Of a stretch of DNA of 64,000 nt, positions 33,906-46,446 are shown piece after piece. The translations under genes and the position numbers were made by a program. The DNA is taken from the NCBI GenBank assembly GCA_032622095.1, contig CP136064.1, positions 47,255,573-47,319,572 of the forward strand, given 5' to 3'. Positions within the stretch are counted from its first letter, which is position 1. Each line of letters begins with the position of its first letter. The DNA comes from Siphonodentalium dalli (Eukaryota > Mollusca > Scaphopoda > Gadilida > Siphonodentaliidae). Under the pieces are notes generated by a model, which saw only the letters and a program-made list of their open reading frames with translations, was not told where the DNA came from and made no database searches.

Positions 33906-34530
33906 ATAACACTAGCAGGTGGACCCGACTTCGTCCGGGCTGTTTCCCCTCTGCTTTTTGGCGAATTGCGCGATTTGACCTTGAATTGTCCATTTTGAAG
34001 GTCAAGGTCAGGTGGGGTCACGATTTGACCCGGACAAAACACTGGCCGGACAAAAGTACCCCACAAAAGTACCCGTCGAAATCCATCCGGATTTACCCGA
34101 TTTGACATTGAATTGATCATTTTGAAGCTCAAGGTCAGGGTCACAATTTGACCCGTCCAAAACACAGTGGACAAAAGTAACCCTATGTATAAAATTTCGT
34201 CGAAATCCCATCAATATTCGCGATTTGACCTTGAATTGACCCGATTTCAAGGTCATGTCGCACGGGCAAACGAATAGGCTTACGACACTCCCCATACTAA
34301 AGTATCCCCAGACACTAATTTTCATCGAAATCCCGTGATACTCGGGCGATTGACCTTGAAATGACCCGATTTCAAGGTCAAGGTCATTTCGCATGGGCAA
34401 ATTAATAGGCCCATGCCACTCCCCGGCCGAAAGTACCCCCACATACCAAGTTTCATCGAAATCGGTTCGGTCGTTTTCGAGTCCATCGCGAACACAGACA
34501 GACAGACAGATTTCCCAAAATATATAATAG
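33906..34530 (+). repeat. Interspersed repeat with ACTAGC start and GACA tail, unit 1
   Basis: Starts near ACTAGCAGGTGGACCCGACT. It contains four internal blocks with a TTTGACCTTGAATTG phrase and an AAGGTCAAGGTCA phrase, and ends with (CAGA)n then TATATAATAGACTAGC. Similar animal repeats begin ACTAGC-x-GACCCG and end in CAGACAGACA; the class is not identified here. Confidence 0.6.
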
Positions 34531-34945
34531 ACTAGCCGATGAGCCCGACGTTGCCCAGGCTATTCAAAAACCAAATTTCAAGTCGATAGCTCCACCCGTT
34601 TACGAGATCTGGTAACCAAATTTCAAGTCGATAGCTCCACCCGTTTCCGAGATCTGGTCTGTGCATGCGCGAAGCTGGCGTCGCACAGGCTCGGCGACCC
34701 GATAAAATTCGTATCCGGGGCAAGATACATTCACATAGCAAATTTCAAGTCGATAGCTCCACCCGTTTCCGAGATCTCGTCTGCGCATGCGCCGCACGGG
34801 CTCGCCAATACGACGACGGCGACCGCCTGGTCAAAATACACACACGTACCAAGTTTCGTCCCGATCGGTCGAGAATCGTAGATTTGTATAAATGACATAC
34901 ATACAGACAGACAGAGGTCTTCAAAATACAAGAATACAGGATATA
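34531..34945 (+). repeat. Interspersed repeat with ACTAGC start and GACA tail, unit 2
   Basis: Begins ACTAGCCGATGAGCCCGACG immediately after unit 1. It contains three copies of AAATTTCAAGTCGATAGCTC followed by CACCCGTTT-CGAGATCT, and ends with a CAGACAGACAGA tail. It has the same architecture as unit 1 but different internal blocks. Confidence 0.6.
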
Positions 34946-34996
34946 GAAAAATAATCATAAATAGGATTGAATCATCAAGTGCATAAGATCAGTTAC

Positions 34997-35158
34997 TTGC
35001 CCAGTTGAGGGTCAGCAAGATATGGATACCGGTATATGACAATCCACATCATGCTGACTCCCAAATGGGGTGCACTCAGTCTGGTGTTGGCATAACCTCG
35101 TCCGTGGCCGTCTTCCCGCTGACCCCATCATAATATGTATTGTGTCAACTCCGGTTAT
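34997..35158 (+). repeat. Direct repeat, right copy (partner 32730-32886)
   Basis: High-identity copy of 32730-32886. The pair flanks about 2.1 kb holding the two ACTAGC-type repeats. Confidence 0.85.
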
Positions 35159-37130
35159 GTCAACGATTAAATGTGATACTTATTATATAGCAGACATACG
35201 GTATGTGTATGTTCTTCTTAATTTGACGGACCCGAGGGAGTGTGGCATGTGGTCCCGCGGGTTTCTTAAATAGAGATTTATGTAAACCAAGGTTACCCTC
35301 ATTTTTGAAGAAACCCGCCAGGCCAGTTAGATGAGATCCAAATAGAACGCTAAAACAGTATATTGTTGAATGTGATGGAAGGGGGTGGAGTCACTGCACG
35401 GTGCATACGGGTTTGAAGTGTCACGCATATACTAAGTAGCAAATCGGGATCAACAAATCTAAAACGAACTGTGCTTGCATTCAGAATTTAAGAGTTATAG
35501 TGCCATCGTTAACATGTGCAATCTGGGCAGTATGGGTTATTACAAGTCACTGACGTGGGATATGAATCGATGAATGTACTGATCATTTTTTTTTTAAATT
35601 GCATCTTGTCGTGTCTTAATCACGAGGAGATATCTCTTAGCCACGAGAAGATATTTGCAAATAGTGGATAAATATGCCCAAAGTCGAGGTAGAACAAAGG
35701 AGCTAGATTTTAACAATTGAATAATTATTAATCAATAATTATATTGATATCTGTTTGGTTTTAAAGCACAATTGTTTGAGCATTCACATACTAATATAAT
35801 AGAAGTAATGTGCCACACACATATGTGAAATGATCAAGAACTTTTGACATAAAACATAGTAAATAACTCATTAAACATTGCCATTAGCAATTATTTTATG
35901 TTCTGCCCTGCCAGTGTTAACCAATTTACATCAGCGTGAATTAAATTAAATTAATTAATCAAATACAAATGAAATTTAGAGACATTATTTATCGGAAATT
36001 TGAGTCTATATATATACTCCTTAATATTACCAACTTAACTGTGAAGTTATTTTTTTTATTTTTTGTAAGTATCATTGTTAATTGATATATTGAAAGCCAT
36101 TGATAATAAATCAAATTTTGGGAAAATGAACAATTTGATGATACAACTTGAGTATAATATTATGACATACTGAAAAGAATAATAAAAGATACTTTAAATC
36201 TGTGACAGAATTGTTTGGGTCTTGTTAATTGAGAGTACCACTTATCATAATTACGCAATGACTTACAATGCGCATCAATGACATTGCAAATCAAATGGTG
36301 TTATTTCTTTGTGTGTCAAAATGACGCTGCAAGAAATTATGGCTAAATGTTGGCTGGAGGGAATAACTTTGGTCATATGTGCATTGGGTTTTGGGTTAAG
36401 AATTTGCTATCTAAAATATGACAATCTACCAACATAATAGCACAATATACTTTTAAGGCTTTTGAACATACACAGATTCACCCCCCCCCCTCCCCCAAGC
36501 ACAAGCCATCACCATTTCTGGCCATAGGACTGTGGCCATCGGGACAGTACCTAAATGGTGCCCAAACATGAAACCTGGATCATTGCCTATATATCCAAAA
36601 ATGTTTTTCAATTTTAATGACGATATATTCTTCGAGAATAAGTTGTATATAGTTTCCAGGGCATAAAATAATAAACATTGAATCAAAAACATGACAACAT
36701 ATCCGACCACAAAGCATCTGTAACTTATAATATGGGTAGAATAATACATCAATAATTATGTTTTGTAGTTATTAATTATATTGTTGAACATCATTATTCG
36801 GACAAAGTGATAGCTACACAGATATCTGTTGTCGACATAAATTCAATAGCTATTCTGACAGTACAATGTGAACACATATAAGGGAACTTAAACCTTTCAT
36901 GACGGGAGCTGCAGTGGTACAGTAATGCTCTAATTAATCGACTCCTTAAACACAGCAGAATCATGGGTAACTTTTCAGGATTTAGTCGGAAATATGGCTT
37001 GTTGCCATTCATCGGAAAGCTCTCAGGCATATATTTGCTCCATTGCTAGTAGACCAAGAATTTGTTGATGATTTTGGGATTTGACATGAAAGTCAGTTGT
37101 TAGTTGTTACTCAGTATTATTTGCAGAGCA
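35159..37130. other. No gene recognised, A+T-rich
   Basis: Strongly A+T-rich at 35,700-36,250. A poly-C tract lies near 36481-36495. Short open frames without recognisable domains. Confidence 0.35.
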
Positions 37131-37900
37131 TTAACCCTTTCTATACTAATGTCTTTTCCCTAATCAGTTATGAAAGTATACATTGGAATTCCTTGTTATT
37201 AATCTGGAGGGGTGTTCATGAATAATCATCACATAATCACAGATAATATCAGTGCCAAAATAGTTATTTAATAGAAGGAAATGTTCAGATAATAAGTTCC
37301 AACAAACCAGATGTTGTTTATTGACCTTATTATCTGTATATTTTCTAAGGGAACTATTCATCAATGAGTATTTAGTATAAAAAGAGGTAAAGCTACCAGT
37401 GGTGTGCCTGTCCCAATGGTAAAGTATAAATGTATACTTACTGTATGAAAACTCAAAAACAAGTCTACAATCCTTTGATCACATTCTTTAAAATGCATGC
37501 AGCTTCAATTTTGGAACAACTAGGGATATAGCACATGTGTCCTTTCTCCTGGAAATAACAAAGGTCAAACATTCAAACATTTCGCACTCTTCAAATTCCC
37601 CCTTCAATTCAACACCATAGAAACTACTCTATTTTTTCATTTTCACTTTCTACTATTTCTCACTATAAATTGAAAATACTCAAACCTGATTGAATGAGGG
37701 TATGTGTTTGCCATCTTGACACAAATTCATGCCATATAATTTGATTCTTGACTGGGGAGGTAAGCATGTACCATTTGGCACCCAACTCATCTACTTCTTT
37801 GTAATTTTAAAAACTCCAAATTGTTGAAATTTTGTTGAAACATAATATGAGGAAACTACTACTAGTAGCTAGTGAATATTTAGTATAGAAAGGGCTGAAT
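37131..37900 (+). mobile_element. TTAA element F, ~760 bp
   Basis: TTAA at 37131-37134 is followed by CCCTTTCTATACTAA. The right end is the inverse, TTAGTATAGAAAGGG (to 37894), followed by CTGA instead of a clean TTAA. An internal second copy of the right-end phrase (TTTAGTATAAAAAGAGGTAA, near 37370) suggests nesting. It shares CAGATAATAAGTTC and CAATGAGTATTTAGTATA with 24623-24860 and, in part, with 51720-51830. Confidence 0.55.
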
Positions 37901-38714
37901 TAAAATGGTTTCAAGTATGACTATGAGGAGAATAATTATGTGTGTTGTAGTTAATGAATGATGAGGGATGTGGCTTGTTGGGTGTGCCAATGAATTTAGT
38001 CATGAAAAGAGTAAAATCCAAGTTGGCCACTGGCGACCATATTCTTTAACAAATTTCGGAAGCTATCATTCGCTCCCAACTAGAGATAATGCCCAGGAGA
38101 TCCTTATGATGTTGGTGCAAAATATCTCAGATCAAAGTACTTAATACATGTGCCGATCAGTCATCATCTATATTATTTACTCTGACAGTCAGTGTTTTAA
38201 TTACAGTGGTGCCATACTGATAGGCCTGGTTCAATCTGAGGTTGATGTCGCAATCATTTTTGATTAAAAATAATAGGTTTCATTTATTCCTCCCAATACA
38301 TGTGCGATATGCCCATTCAGCCCAATTGTGTCCCGTTATATACTTTGTGCTGCCATGGGCATATTTTTCAGAATGAATAAATTCCACAATCCACATATGA
38401 TCTTATTGTGGTCGTTTCCAAAAAACAATGAAACAATTGAATTCCACCTGCCCTACTTTTCTACCATATGTTATCGGAAACAACAAAATTTTGTTTTAGG
38501 CCTATGTAGCTATACTTACACTTTGGCAACTTTTCGCAATTTGGGCTATGATTGTCATTTTCTTGTTATATTTTATGCTCTCAAGTCAATATTCCACCTT
38601 CTCTCTTAGAATCTTACTCAGCCCCAAAACTTCAACTTAATCCTTTGAAGATACTTGTACCTTGATGGAATGAAAGAATGAAAGAATTATATAATTTTTT
38701 TATGCAAATGACCT
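37901..38714. other. No gene recognised
   Basis: A 93-codon frame at 38328-38609 has no recognisable domain. Confidence 0.3.
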
Positions 38715-40500
38715 GTGGTCAGATGCCCGTAGCCTGTTTATATATAACTATGGGTATATGCCAGATTTTACCGTTAAAAAAAATGCTGTGCTTTTGACAG
38801 TGTATTTATCCATGGTGTATGTTGCTGTGGTTGGCCGTGTTATCTTATATTTTGAAGGGTTATCTTGTTTGACTGGTAATTAGTTTAGCGGTTTCTATGT
38901 TTTGTCTGGTCAGATGTTACCGGTATGTTTGAGCTTTGTCTGAAATAGAAAACACTTTTTATATTAGAATTTGCGCAACAGGAGCGCAAGGACATCGCAT
39001 GTCCAGTGTGTTTAAAGACATATTATGTACTTGTTCGGGTGCGTGAAACTGATAAGTTAGTATGCAGGTGCTACACCAACTGGAGGAATGTAACATTCTA
39101 CTAACATCGAAAATCTCAAGCAAATCTACCGTACCACTCCATTGAAAACATCGTCTGAACTGGGCTAAATTGTAAATATTTACTACTAGAATCGGGACGC
39201 ATCTATCGGCGGTAAACTAACGAAAATGATTTCGCCATCGGCAGTCACTGCATTGAATTAGTATATAAGAATGACAGTGTTTGTTGTCAATTTAGATATA
39301 AGATTTGTAAAAATAACTACTTTGAACAAGATTATTCTCCACTTCTATTTGACCACCCTACCGGAGTGTTTCACATCAATTTAAGGGCTTTTAGAAACCG
39401 AATATATAGTATATAGAGATAATGAAATTATATATGTACCGGTATATAGTATTTGAGTTGATTGTGATGACTTTCGTGTAGTTTTGTGGTTATGAGAGCA
39501 CATTCTTATTGTCCCCTTGATTTCTGTATCTTTTCTACTTTAAAAATATATCTTTTCCAATATGGGTGGCACCAGGATATCTCCCAATTATATCTACCGG
39601 GCAGACTACTGCAGATCTCCCCGATGGGGATGGGGCCAACCCTCATGGACAAGCTAGGGGTTGTGGTCCCATCCTGTTTTCCAACAAAATCTAATATTGA
39701 TGATTTCTCATCATCAGTGAATGCAAGACCACACCTTTGTCATGGGGTGCCAGACAGGGGCGTGATGACATGGGCTGGTTATGCAGGGGTCTTACCCCCC
39801 CCCTATAGCCAAACCTCACACAACATTTAGTTGGAAATTATACCAAAATTAGGTTTGATTTTCCAATGTTCAATTTATTAGTGACATATTTGTTTATTTT
39901 AGAACATTTGCATATATTCCTTTCATTTGCAAAACTTTGGACTCAAATGGCCATTAGTTCACCTGATTAGTTGGCAATTTTCCAACATTTGGATGGGTAT
40001 CAGGTTGGAAATTTCCCCCAATTTGAACATCTTGAGGCCAGTTTAGATGCTAAGAATGAACAATTTTCATATTCAGAACCACCGGGCCGTCCGACCTATT
40101 TGTCTTGTGATGTTCTCAGTGGCCAGTTAAAGCTGTTAATTATTTTTTTAAAACACAATAAATTGGGGTGCGAATTTTCCTGGCATTCATCAATATCACA
40201 GACAATTAGGTGTTGGAAGTACCAAGATGTCGACCCTCCCCACCAAACCATCTAGCCACGTTCTAAGTGCCAAATATCCCAGACTCAACCATTAGGTGCC
40301 CCTCGCTTAGTTTTTGCCTTGGGTATATTTATTCTATCCGAGAATACTCTACACCCACAGCAAAATATGGACATATATATATGTACTCTTAAAAAAAATG
40401 TTCTGTGGCGATCACACATTAAAATTGTGTAGCCAAGTAAATATAAGGTGATAATTTTGTTGTAGAAATGATACGGACAACCGATCATCAAAAAACGAAA
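38715..40500 (+). mobile_element. 1.7-kb TIR element A, copy 2 (3'-incomplete)
   Basis: Collinear with 2688-4300 over its whole length at moderate identity, including the TTTATATATAACTATGG left segment, a CCGATGGGG phrase, the ATGCAGGGGTCTTACCCC tract and the GCGATCACACATTAAA segment. The right inverted end is missing; the homology ends near 40500, close to a palindrome-family fragment. Confidence 0.7.
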
Positions 40501-40526
40501 TTGTCTCAATGACTTTACTGTACAAA

Positions 40527-40612
40527 CCTTCCATGAATGGAGCTTCTTGAAATTTTACAAAAAACCCTGTGCCAATGCATTATCTTATATATGCGAGTCT
40601 CCCATAGGGAGC
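40527..40612 (+). mobile_element. Half palindrome element (truncated relative of 61145-61396)
   Basis: An ATGAATGGAGCTTCTTG phrase and AAAACCCTGTGCC lead into a left palindrome arm (40572-40603), loop ATA and the first bases of the return arm (GGGAGC), then homology stops. The tip stem is CTCCC/GGGAG (type C). The leader matches the left part of the element at 61145. Confidence 0.75.
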
Positions 40613-43600
40613 AATGACAAACATTTTCCAGACTTGTTTTTGATAATGGCAAAAATTCAAATGAAGCGACATTTAGAAGAAAGTTAGAAAATCAAATTGG
40701 ATAATTTACTCACTCCATGTACTGGATTTACCTCATACATGTATGTTCAAAATGTTAACCCAATCGGGCACATATCGTAGGAGATACAGGGTATTATTAC
40801 TTTTATATGAGATGTACTAATAGTTATATGGACTTTTATATTATTGGCAAATTTATTCATCATTTGTTTCTCGAGCCCCTTTGAGCATTGACTGAAATCT
40901 AGAAGGGGCTAATTAGTAATATGTGCCATGTGGATACATTTTGAATGGCTGACCACATAAACTCACTGTGCAATGTTATGTGATAGTTGAACATTTTTTT
41001 CAAAAGTGTTGCTCAAGTTATCTCAGGCGATTTAGACTTGGTCGTGGCAATTCCAACAAATGGCATATCCCTGGTGAAAATTGGTGGTCAAAACACAAAT
41101 ATTTAAACTTGACTTGTATTTTTGGGCTCGAGAGATGAATATTTATTGCGAATTTGAACAAAAAGGGACTTACCTGCGTTAAAATTTGTGGACACAACCC
41201 ACATACCAAATTTCATTCCCTTCAGTTGAGACTATCTAATGTTATCAACCAAAAGCGAACATATGGACGGATGAACCAACATTTGGTATTTATGGGTTAA
41301 TTTAACTGAGCTAATTCCACATGGTAATACACCTACCATTCGATGTGCTGCCTCTCTGGCTGACAAGACCAGTCTCTGGCATACAAGGCCACCTCTATGG
41401 CCAGAACTTTTTGTTTCATAAGGCTGCGGGCATTTAAATCAATAAAAACAGAATGGACAGCTACTGGTACTAGTATGTGTCAAATTTAACACAATCACCC
41501 CAGGGCATATATTTCATCTGATTTTGTGAGAATCTATACATACTTTTTCATGAGAATCCAGGGTAATTTGCGAGAATATTTACGAGAATCTAGAATTGGA
41601 TTCTCGCCGAAATATAAGACCTGCACCCTTTATTCTGTGATTATAGCCTGGCCACACATGGTGGTATACTCCTAACAACAGATAGCAATACAAGTCAGAA
41701 AAATAGGCTTCAAAAAGCGAGTGGGTATGACTTTTCTACACCTGCCAAATTGAATGTCAGATGTCTTTCAAGCCACTGACATATTCAAAGACACGGACAA
41801 TCGTAGCTGCACTGTTGATGCAATTGCAATGTTGCAGTGACCAACCTCATACATATACATTTATGCTGAATAAACAATGTACATGTACTGAATTACTAGG
41901 TGTTTAGTTAACATGAAAATAAAGATGGTATTTGTGAACTAAATACTTTGCGATTGAACATGGCATACTAGTAGGTCAAATGTGGATGAGTTTAAAAATT
42001 TCTAGATTGAATTTACCGTTATTGCAGTCACAGCAAATGTATTTGGCATTTATTTACTGGGTTATCGCAGTTAAAAATCATTACCGTGGTAAGACTACCG
42101 ATGGACACCACATGTCAGTCGCTATTATTCGACGTAATACCACTTGATTGTGGTTTACTGGTGGTACGAACGGTAATTACCGGCCTACATCCACGTTAAA
42201 GGGGTCAATTATTTTGCGCATACATGTAGCTGTATATATTCGAATTGAGATTTGATTCGCGAACCTCATCCCCAATTGAATTCAAAATTTGATTTGACTG
42301 TAAACTCAGATTCGCAGGGCCCTAGTAGAGCTAAGTTTAAAAATAAAAAAACCATGACGGGCTGGACAAAATACCATAATTACCCCATAGTTGCCAAATG
42401 TTAGCATGGATGAACAAATGGACTGACAGACAAATAACATAATACAACTGCAGCCTTCATAATTGGCTACGGCAATCAGCATTGCCGAAGCATTTTGCTG
42501 AAGCAAACTGGGCCACGGCATACTGTTGCTGTAGCAGATTGCCGAAGCCAAACAATCTGAATTAAGAGGGCTGCAACTGGCATATCAAAAATTTGGTTAA
42601 CAATTTTATCCGGTGTGAACAAGCAATGGGTTAACCAACAATACAGTCAAAGACTGTGGGGTCGCTCACCAGACTGCAAAGACTGATGAGACTGGGACTC
42701 TGGAGACCACAATAGTCAGAACTTTTCATAAGCACTTTGAAAAAAGTAGATCTAAACACGATATGTGGCTAGAGAGGCTTCAGTAGTGTACAGTGGGTAA
42801 TTTCAAGGTGAATATCCACCATGAAATTGCCCACTGTTCACTACTGATCACCCCCCTCCTCCAGCTCAACAAGTCCCCTCCCGACCGGGCTCCAGACTCC
42901 CAAGTCTTGGGTTGGAATTTCACAACCGACATCTCAAACTTTCTCAATTTTTGGAAATTTCCAATCTCACAAGCACCTTTTTATAAAACCATTTAGACAT
43001 GTTTGAAGCCCATTTATCCATGGACCCAAAACACCATACATGTATGTCAGATTAATCAGTTAGGTAGTTCCAAGGAAGATGTTTTAATGAATTTGGTATT
43101 TCAATGATTTTTTAAACACAAAATTGTTAACTCCCCATAGCCCCCGTCATTTCTTAACAGGTTAACCTAATGTTAACAAATCTGAATATCAGTCACTAAA
43201 GGATCATCCATACTATATGTAAGCTAAATAGTCCAACCTCTCTTGAGAAGACAATTTAAGAATGACTATAGAGACATACAGTTATGTCCCTGGTCCCACC
43301 CTATTTAACCTGGTGACCACATCTGAATAAATTTCAATACCAGACACCAAAGAACCCTTCATACTAAATATCAGCAAAATAGACCTGTTAACATTTGTGG
43401 CGATTTCGGTCGAACAGTTTAACCCGAAGTAGGAAAATGTGGACTGTTACTGGTTGAAAAATCAAATCTACAGCCTCATTGCCTCCATCCAGGCAGCTTA
43501 GAAATCAATAGGAATCTATATATTATTATACCAGTATCAAACAGCATACATACAGGTAGGGTGGGTGGTTGAGAGTTAAATCCCCCCCTTGAATCAGATG

Positions 43601-44059
43601 CAGACCAAATACATGTTTTTGCATAATTCCATTTGCACCTCTGGTCTAATATCATATATATTCATAAACCATGGTTCTATATATTCCCGGTATGAGACCA
43701 TTCAGATATTTTTACCTGAAAAATTGCATAAAATCTAACATCTAGCGGTCTAACTCCAGACAAATGCACACGGCTACGGACAAGAGACCAGGACACACCG
43801 GGCTGTTCATGGTTGTTCGGCCCGGGGTGAGAACATTTTGAAAACTATACAAGAAAATCTCGAATCCGATAAACTAGACTGGCATCAACTGAAGCGTTCC
43901 TATTTTCTTGTAAATTTCAATTGGGGAAGGGTGGCGTAAGAATTTTTTTGGGATTTACAGCTGGGAGTTACCGTTAAAATCTCGAGATTAATGGGGTCTT
44001 TACGTGGTGTTATATGATGCCGACAAGTTCATTTAATGTCAAAATTACGATTAGCCAAT
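40613..44059. other. No gene recognised
   Basis: Small local inverted phrases near 42470-42550 (TTGCCGAAGC / GCTTCGGCAA-like). Short open frames without recognisable domains. Confidence 0.3.
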
Positions 44060-44410
44060 TCGGCTGGTTAAACAACACATGTGGCGGCCCACGTCCGGAA
44101 TTTTCCCGGTCTCCCGATCGGCCATGCAGTCCGCCTCTGCCCTCATGAATTTATGTGAGAAGAGTACCATCTTATTGGATACACGGCTGGTTAAACAACA
44201 CATGTGGCGGCCCACGTCGGTTTCATTTGCGGCCCAAGTTGTGGTTGGGCGGCCCAACCACATATACCCCCCCCCCCCCCCAAACCGTAAAAAAAACCCT
44301 CGGATTCTCCCTTGATAGAAAATCACGTGGAATCAGAATTTTCCCGGCCTCCGGCCCATCGGGAAATTTCCCGGTCTCCCGATCGGCCAGTCCGCCTCTG
44401 GCCAACAGAG
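44060..44410 (+). repeat. Locally duplicated GC-rich block with poly-C
   Basis: GGCTGGTTAAACAACACATG (plus TGGCGGCCCACGTC) occurs at 44062 and 44183. TTTCCCGGTCTCCCGATCGG occurs at about 44102 and 44366. A poly-C tract lies at 44268-44280. Confidence 0.75.
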
Positions 44411-45221
44411 AAATAAAAAACAACTGAAATCATAGATAGGTGGTATTTTACCTCCAAAAAAATTATAGTGATGGTGCCTTATAATAGTGATGGCATGGGG
44501 TGATAGTCTGAGGGTACAATTTAGATAATCTCATGCAACAGAATTCGGAACATGGCTTAATTGACAGATTGAGAATGTTGTGCAATTTTTGACCACACGA
44601 CTCACAAACGGTACCCCATATGTTTAAAGTCGAAAAAGGGAGATAACTCCACCAAAAAAGTCTGACAGACGCCATAATCGCAGGTGCTCAGGTTCCCATG
44701 GTGGTTGATGTCTCTGCCAAGTTTCACGGAAATTGAAAAAAAAAACGACTGTCTGAGAAAAACTCCGGACAAATTTGTGTCCACACACGAACGATGGACA
44801 AGCTGATTTCACTATACCAACATTGTTGCAGGGGGTATAATGAGCACAATGTATTGAATACCATTAGCATCACAGTTCTCAGCAATGTTATGGTTATAAT
44901 ATTTGTGAGTTCATTAGAATGAACATAGCGATTAATTTCAGTGTTATGAATAGCCAAATATATACAAACAATATAAAAGTAGGAATGTATGATGGACCGC
45001 CGGTGGTTCCTAAATAAAGGAATCGGAAATTAAAAGTTTCATCAAACTACCAGATAGTGGTTTATAACAATTACAATGGACTATAGTTTTGTGTATAATG
45101 CAAAGTAAATCGTGCATATAAAAAAATTGCATGCAACGTCTCGGTCAGGGCATGATAATTGATATTTCAACTTAGATTCAACGTACAGCATGTATCAACA
45201 TTCAGTGTTAGGTTTCCCACA
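44411..45221. other. No gene recognised
   Basis: Short overlapping frames only. From about 45160 it grades into the AACATT/CAACGTT-rich array. Confidence 0.3.
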
Positions 45222-45674
45222 TTAAAGGTACTCAATCCGAATTAACGCTCACGAATTACAATATCATTGGCTTCGGGGGTACAAAATATTTAACTTGAGT
45301 CGAGGAACCCACCCATCAAGGTACAGTAGGAGTAATCAGATATCGATATTTTAAATCTAGTATTTTAATTATAAGTGGCCCAGTAAACTGTCAGCGAGAA
45401 GAACTTATCTGACAAGATAGCGGATGAAGATCGATAACTCTCAAATCGACTCATCGAGTGGATTTTTGTGTCAGATATTTGACAACCAATAAAATTTTGT
45501 TGAAAAAAACTTTGATAAATAACAGGTTTTGGGCAATTTTATAGTTGACTGTGGTTCTAAAGCATTGTTTTGGGCAATTAATCTTTTCTGATAACTGAAA
45601 TGGCATTTAAAAAATGGTGTTGTTGTTGGAATCTGATGATATGGGGACCGTCGAATCGGATTGAGTACCTTTAA
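45222..45674 (+). mobile_element. TTAA element G, 445 bp
   Basis: TTAA at 45222-45225 and 45671-45674 flank 45226-45670. Ends are AGGTACTCAATCCGA and its exact inverse, TCGGATTGAGTACCT. The termini begin AGGTAC as in element C, so the two are probably related. It interrupts the degenerate CAACGTT array. No coding region. Confidence 0.8.
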
Positions 45675-46290
45675 TTCAACATTAGATAACATCTCGATAT
45701 TCAACATAAAAGTTACATTAGGTTTCCAACTTTATTTCAACATTGATTCATTGTTGAACGATTGTCCAAATTTAAACTGTTAGATTTCTAACATTATTTC
45801 AATGTTGATCGAACATCATAAAACTTGACAAAAGTGAACATTAGCTTTCAAACGTAATCCCAATGTCGATTCAACGCTAAATTAATGTCCAGAAATTAAA
45901 CATTAGGCTTCCAGCGTTATTTCAACGCTGAGCGAACATAAAACAAAATCAACATTAGGATTCCAATGCTATTTCAAAATCGAGTGATCGTCCCAATATT
46001 CAACATTAGTTTTCCAAAATTATCCCATTTTCAATTCAATGTTGTTGATCATATCGAGCGAACATAACAAAAAAAATACTTTTTTTATTCCAATATTATT
46101 TTAACGTTGAGCGAATGTCAAAAAATTCAACGTTAGCTTCCCAATATTATTCCAATGTTCAAAGTTAGTTTTTCAATGTTGTCTCAAATGTATATTCTAA
46201 TATTTCTATGTTCACTTCAACAAGCAAACTGGACCAATCGCCAACGTTATTTCAAATTCAACGTTGAAACAAAATTTGAGACAACCGTTT
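45675..46290 (+). repeat. Degenerate CAACATTAGGTTTCCAACGTT-type array
   Basis: Roughly ten diverged units, each with a CAACATTAG-TTTCCAA phrase and TTATTTCAACGTTGA-like phrase, about 60 bp apart. Part of the same array lies left of element G (45165-45221). Confidence 0.7.
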
Positions 46291-46446
46291 ACTTTAGTCT
46301 TTACATTGGATCAACATAGGGATGCTATCTGGCCTGGTGAGGCCATTTGGCATGATTTTGGGAAACATTGGGACATAAATATTATACAGACTGGAATCAG
46401 TAGGCCCTATAGCTGATTTCACCTATTGTCGCGGATTTTTTATACA

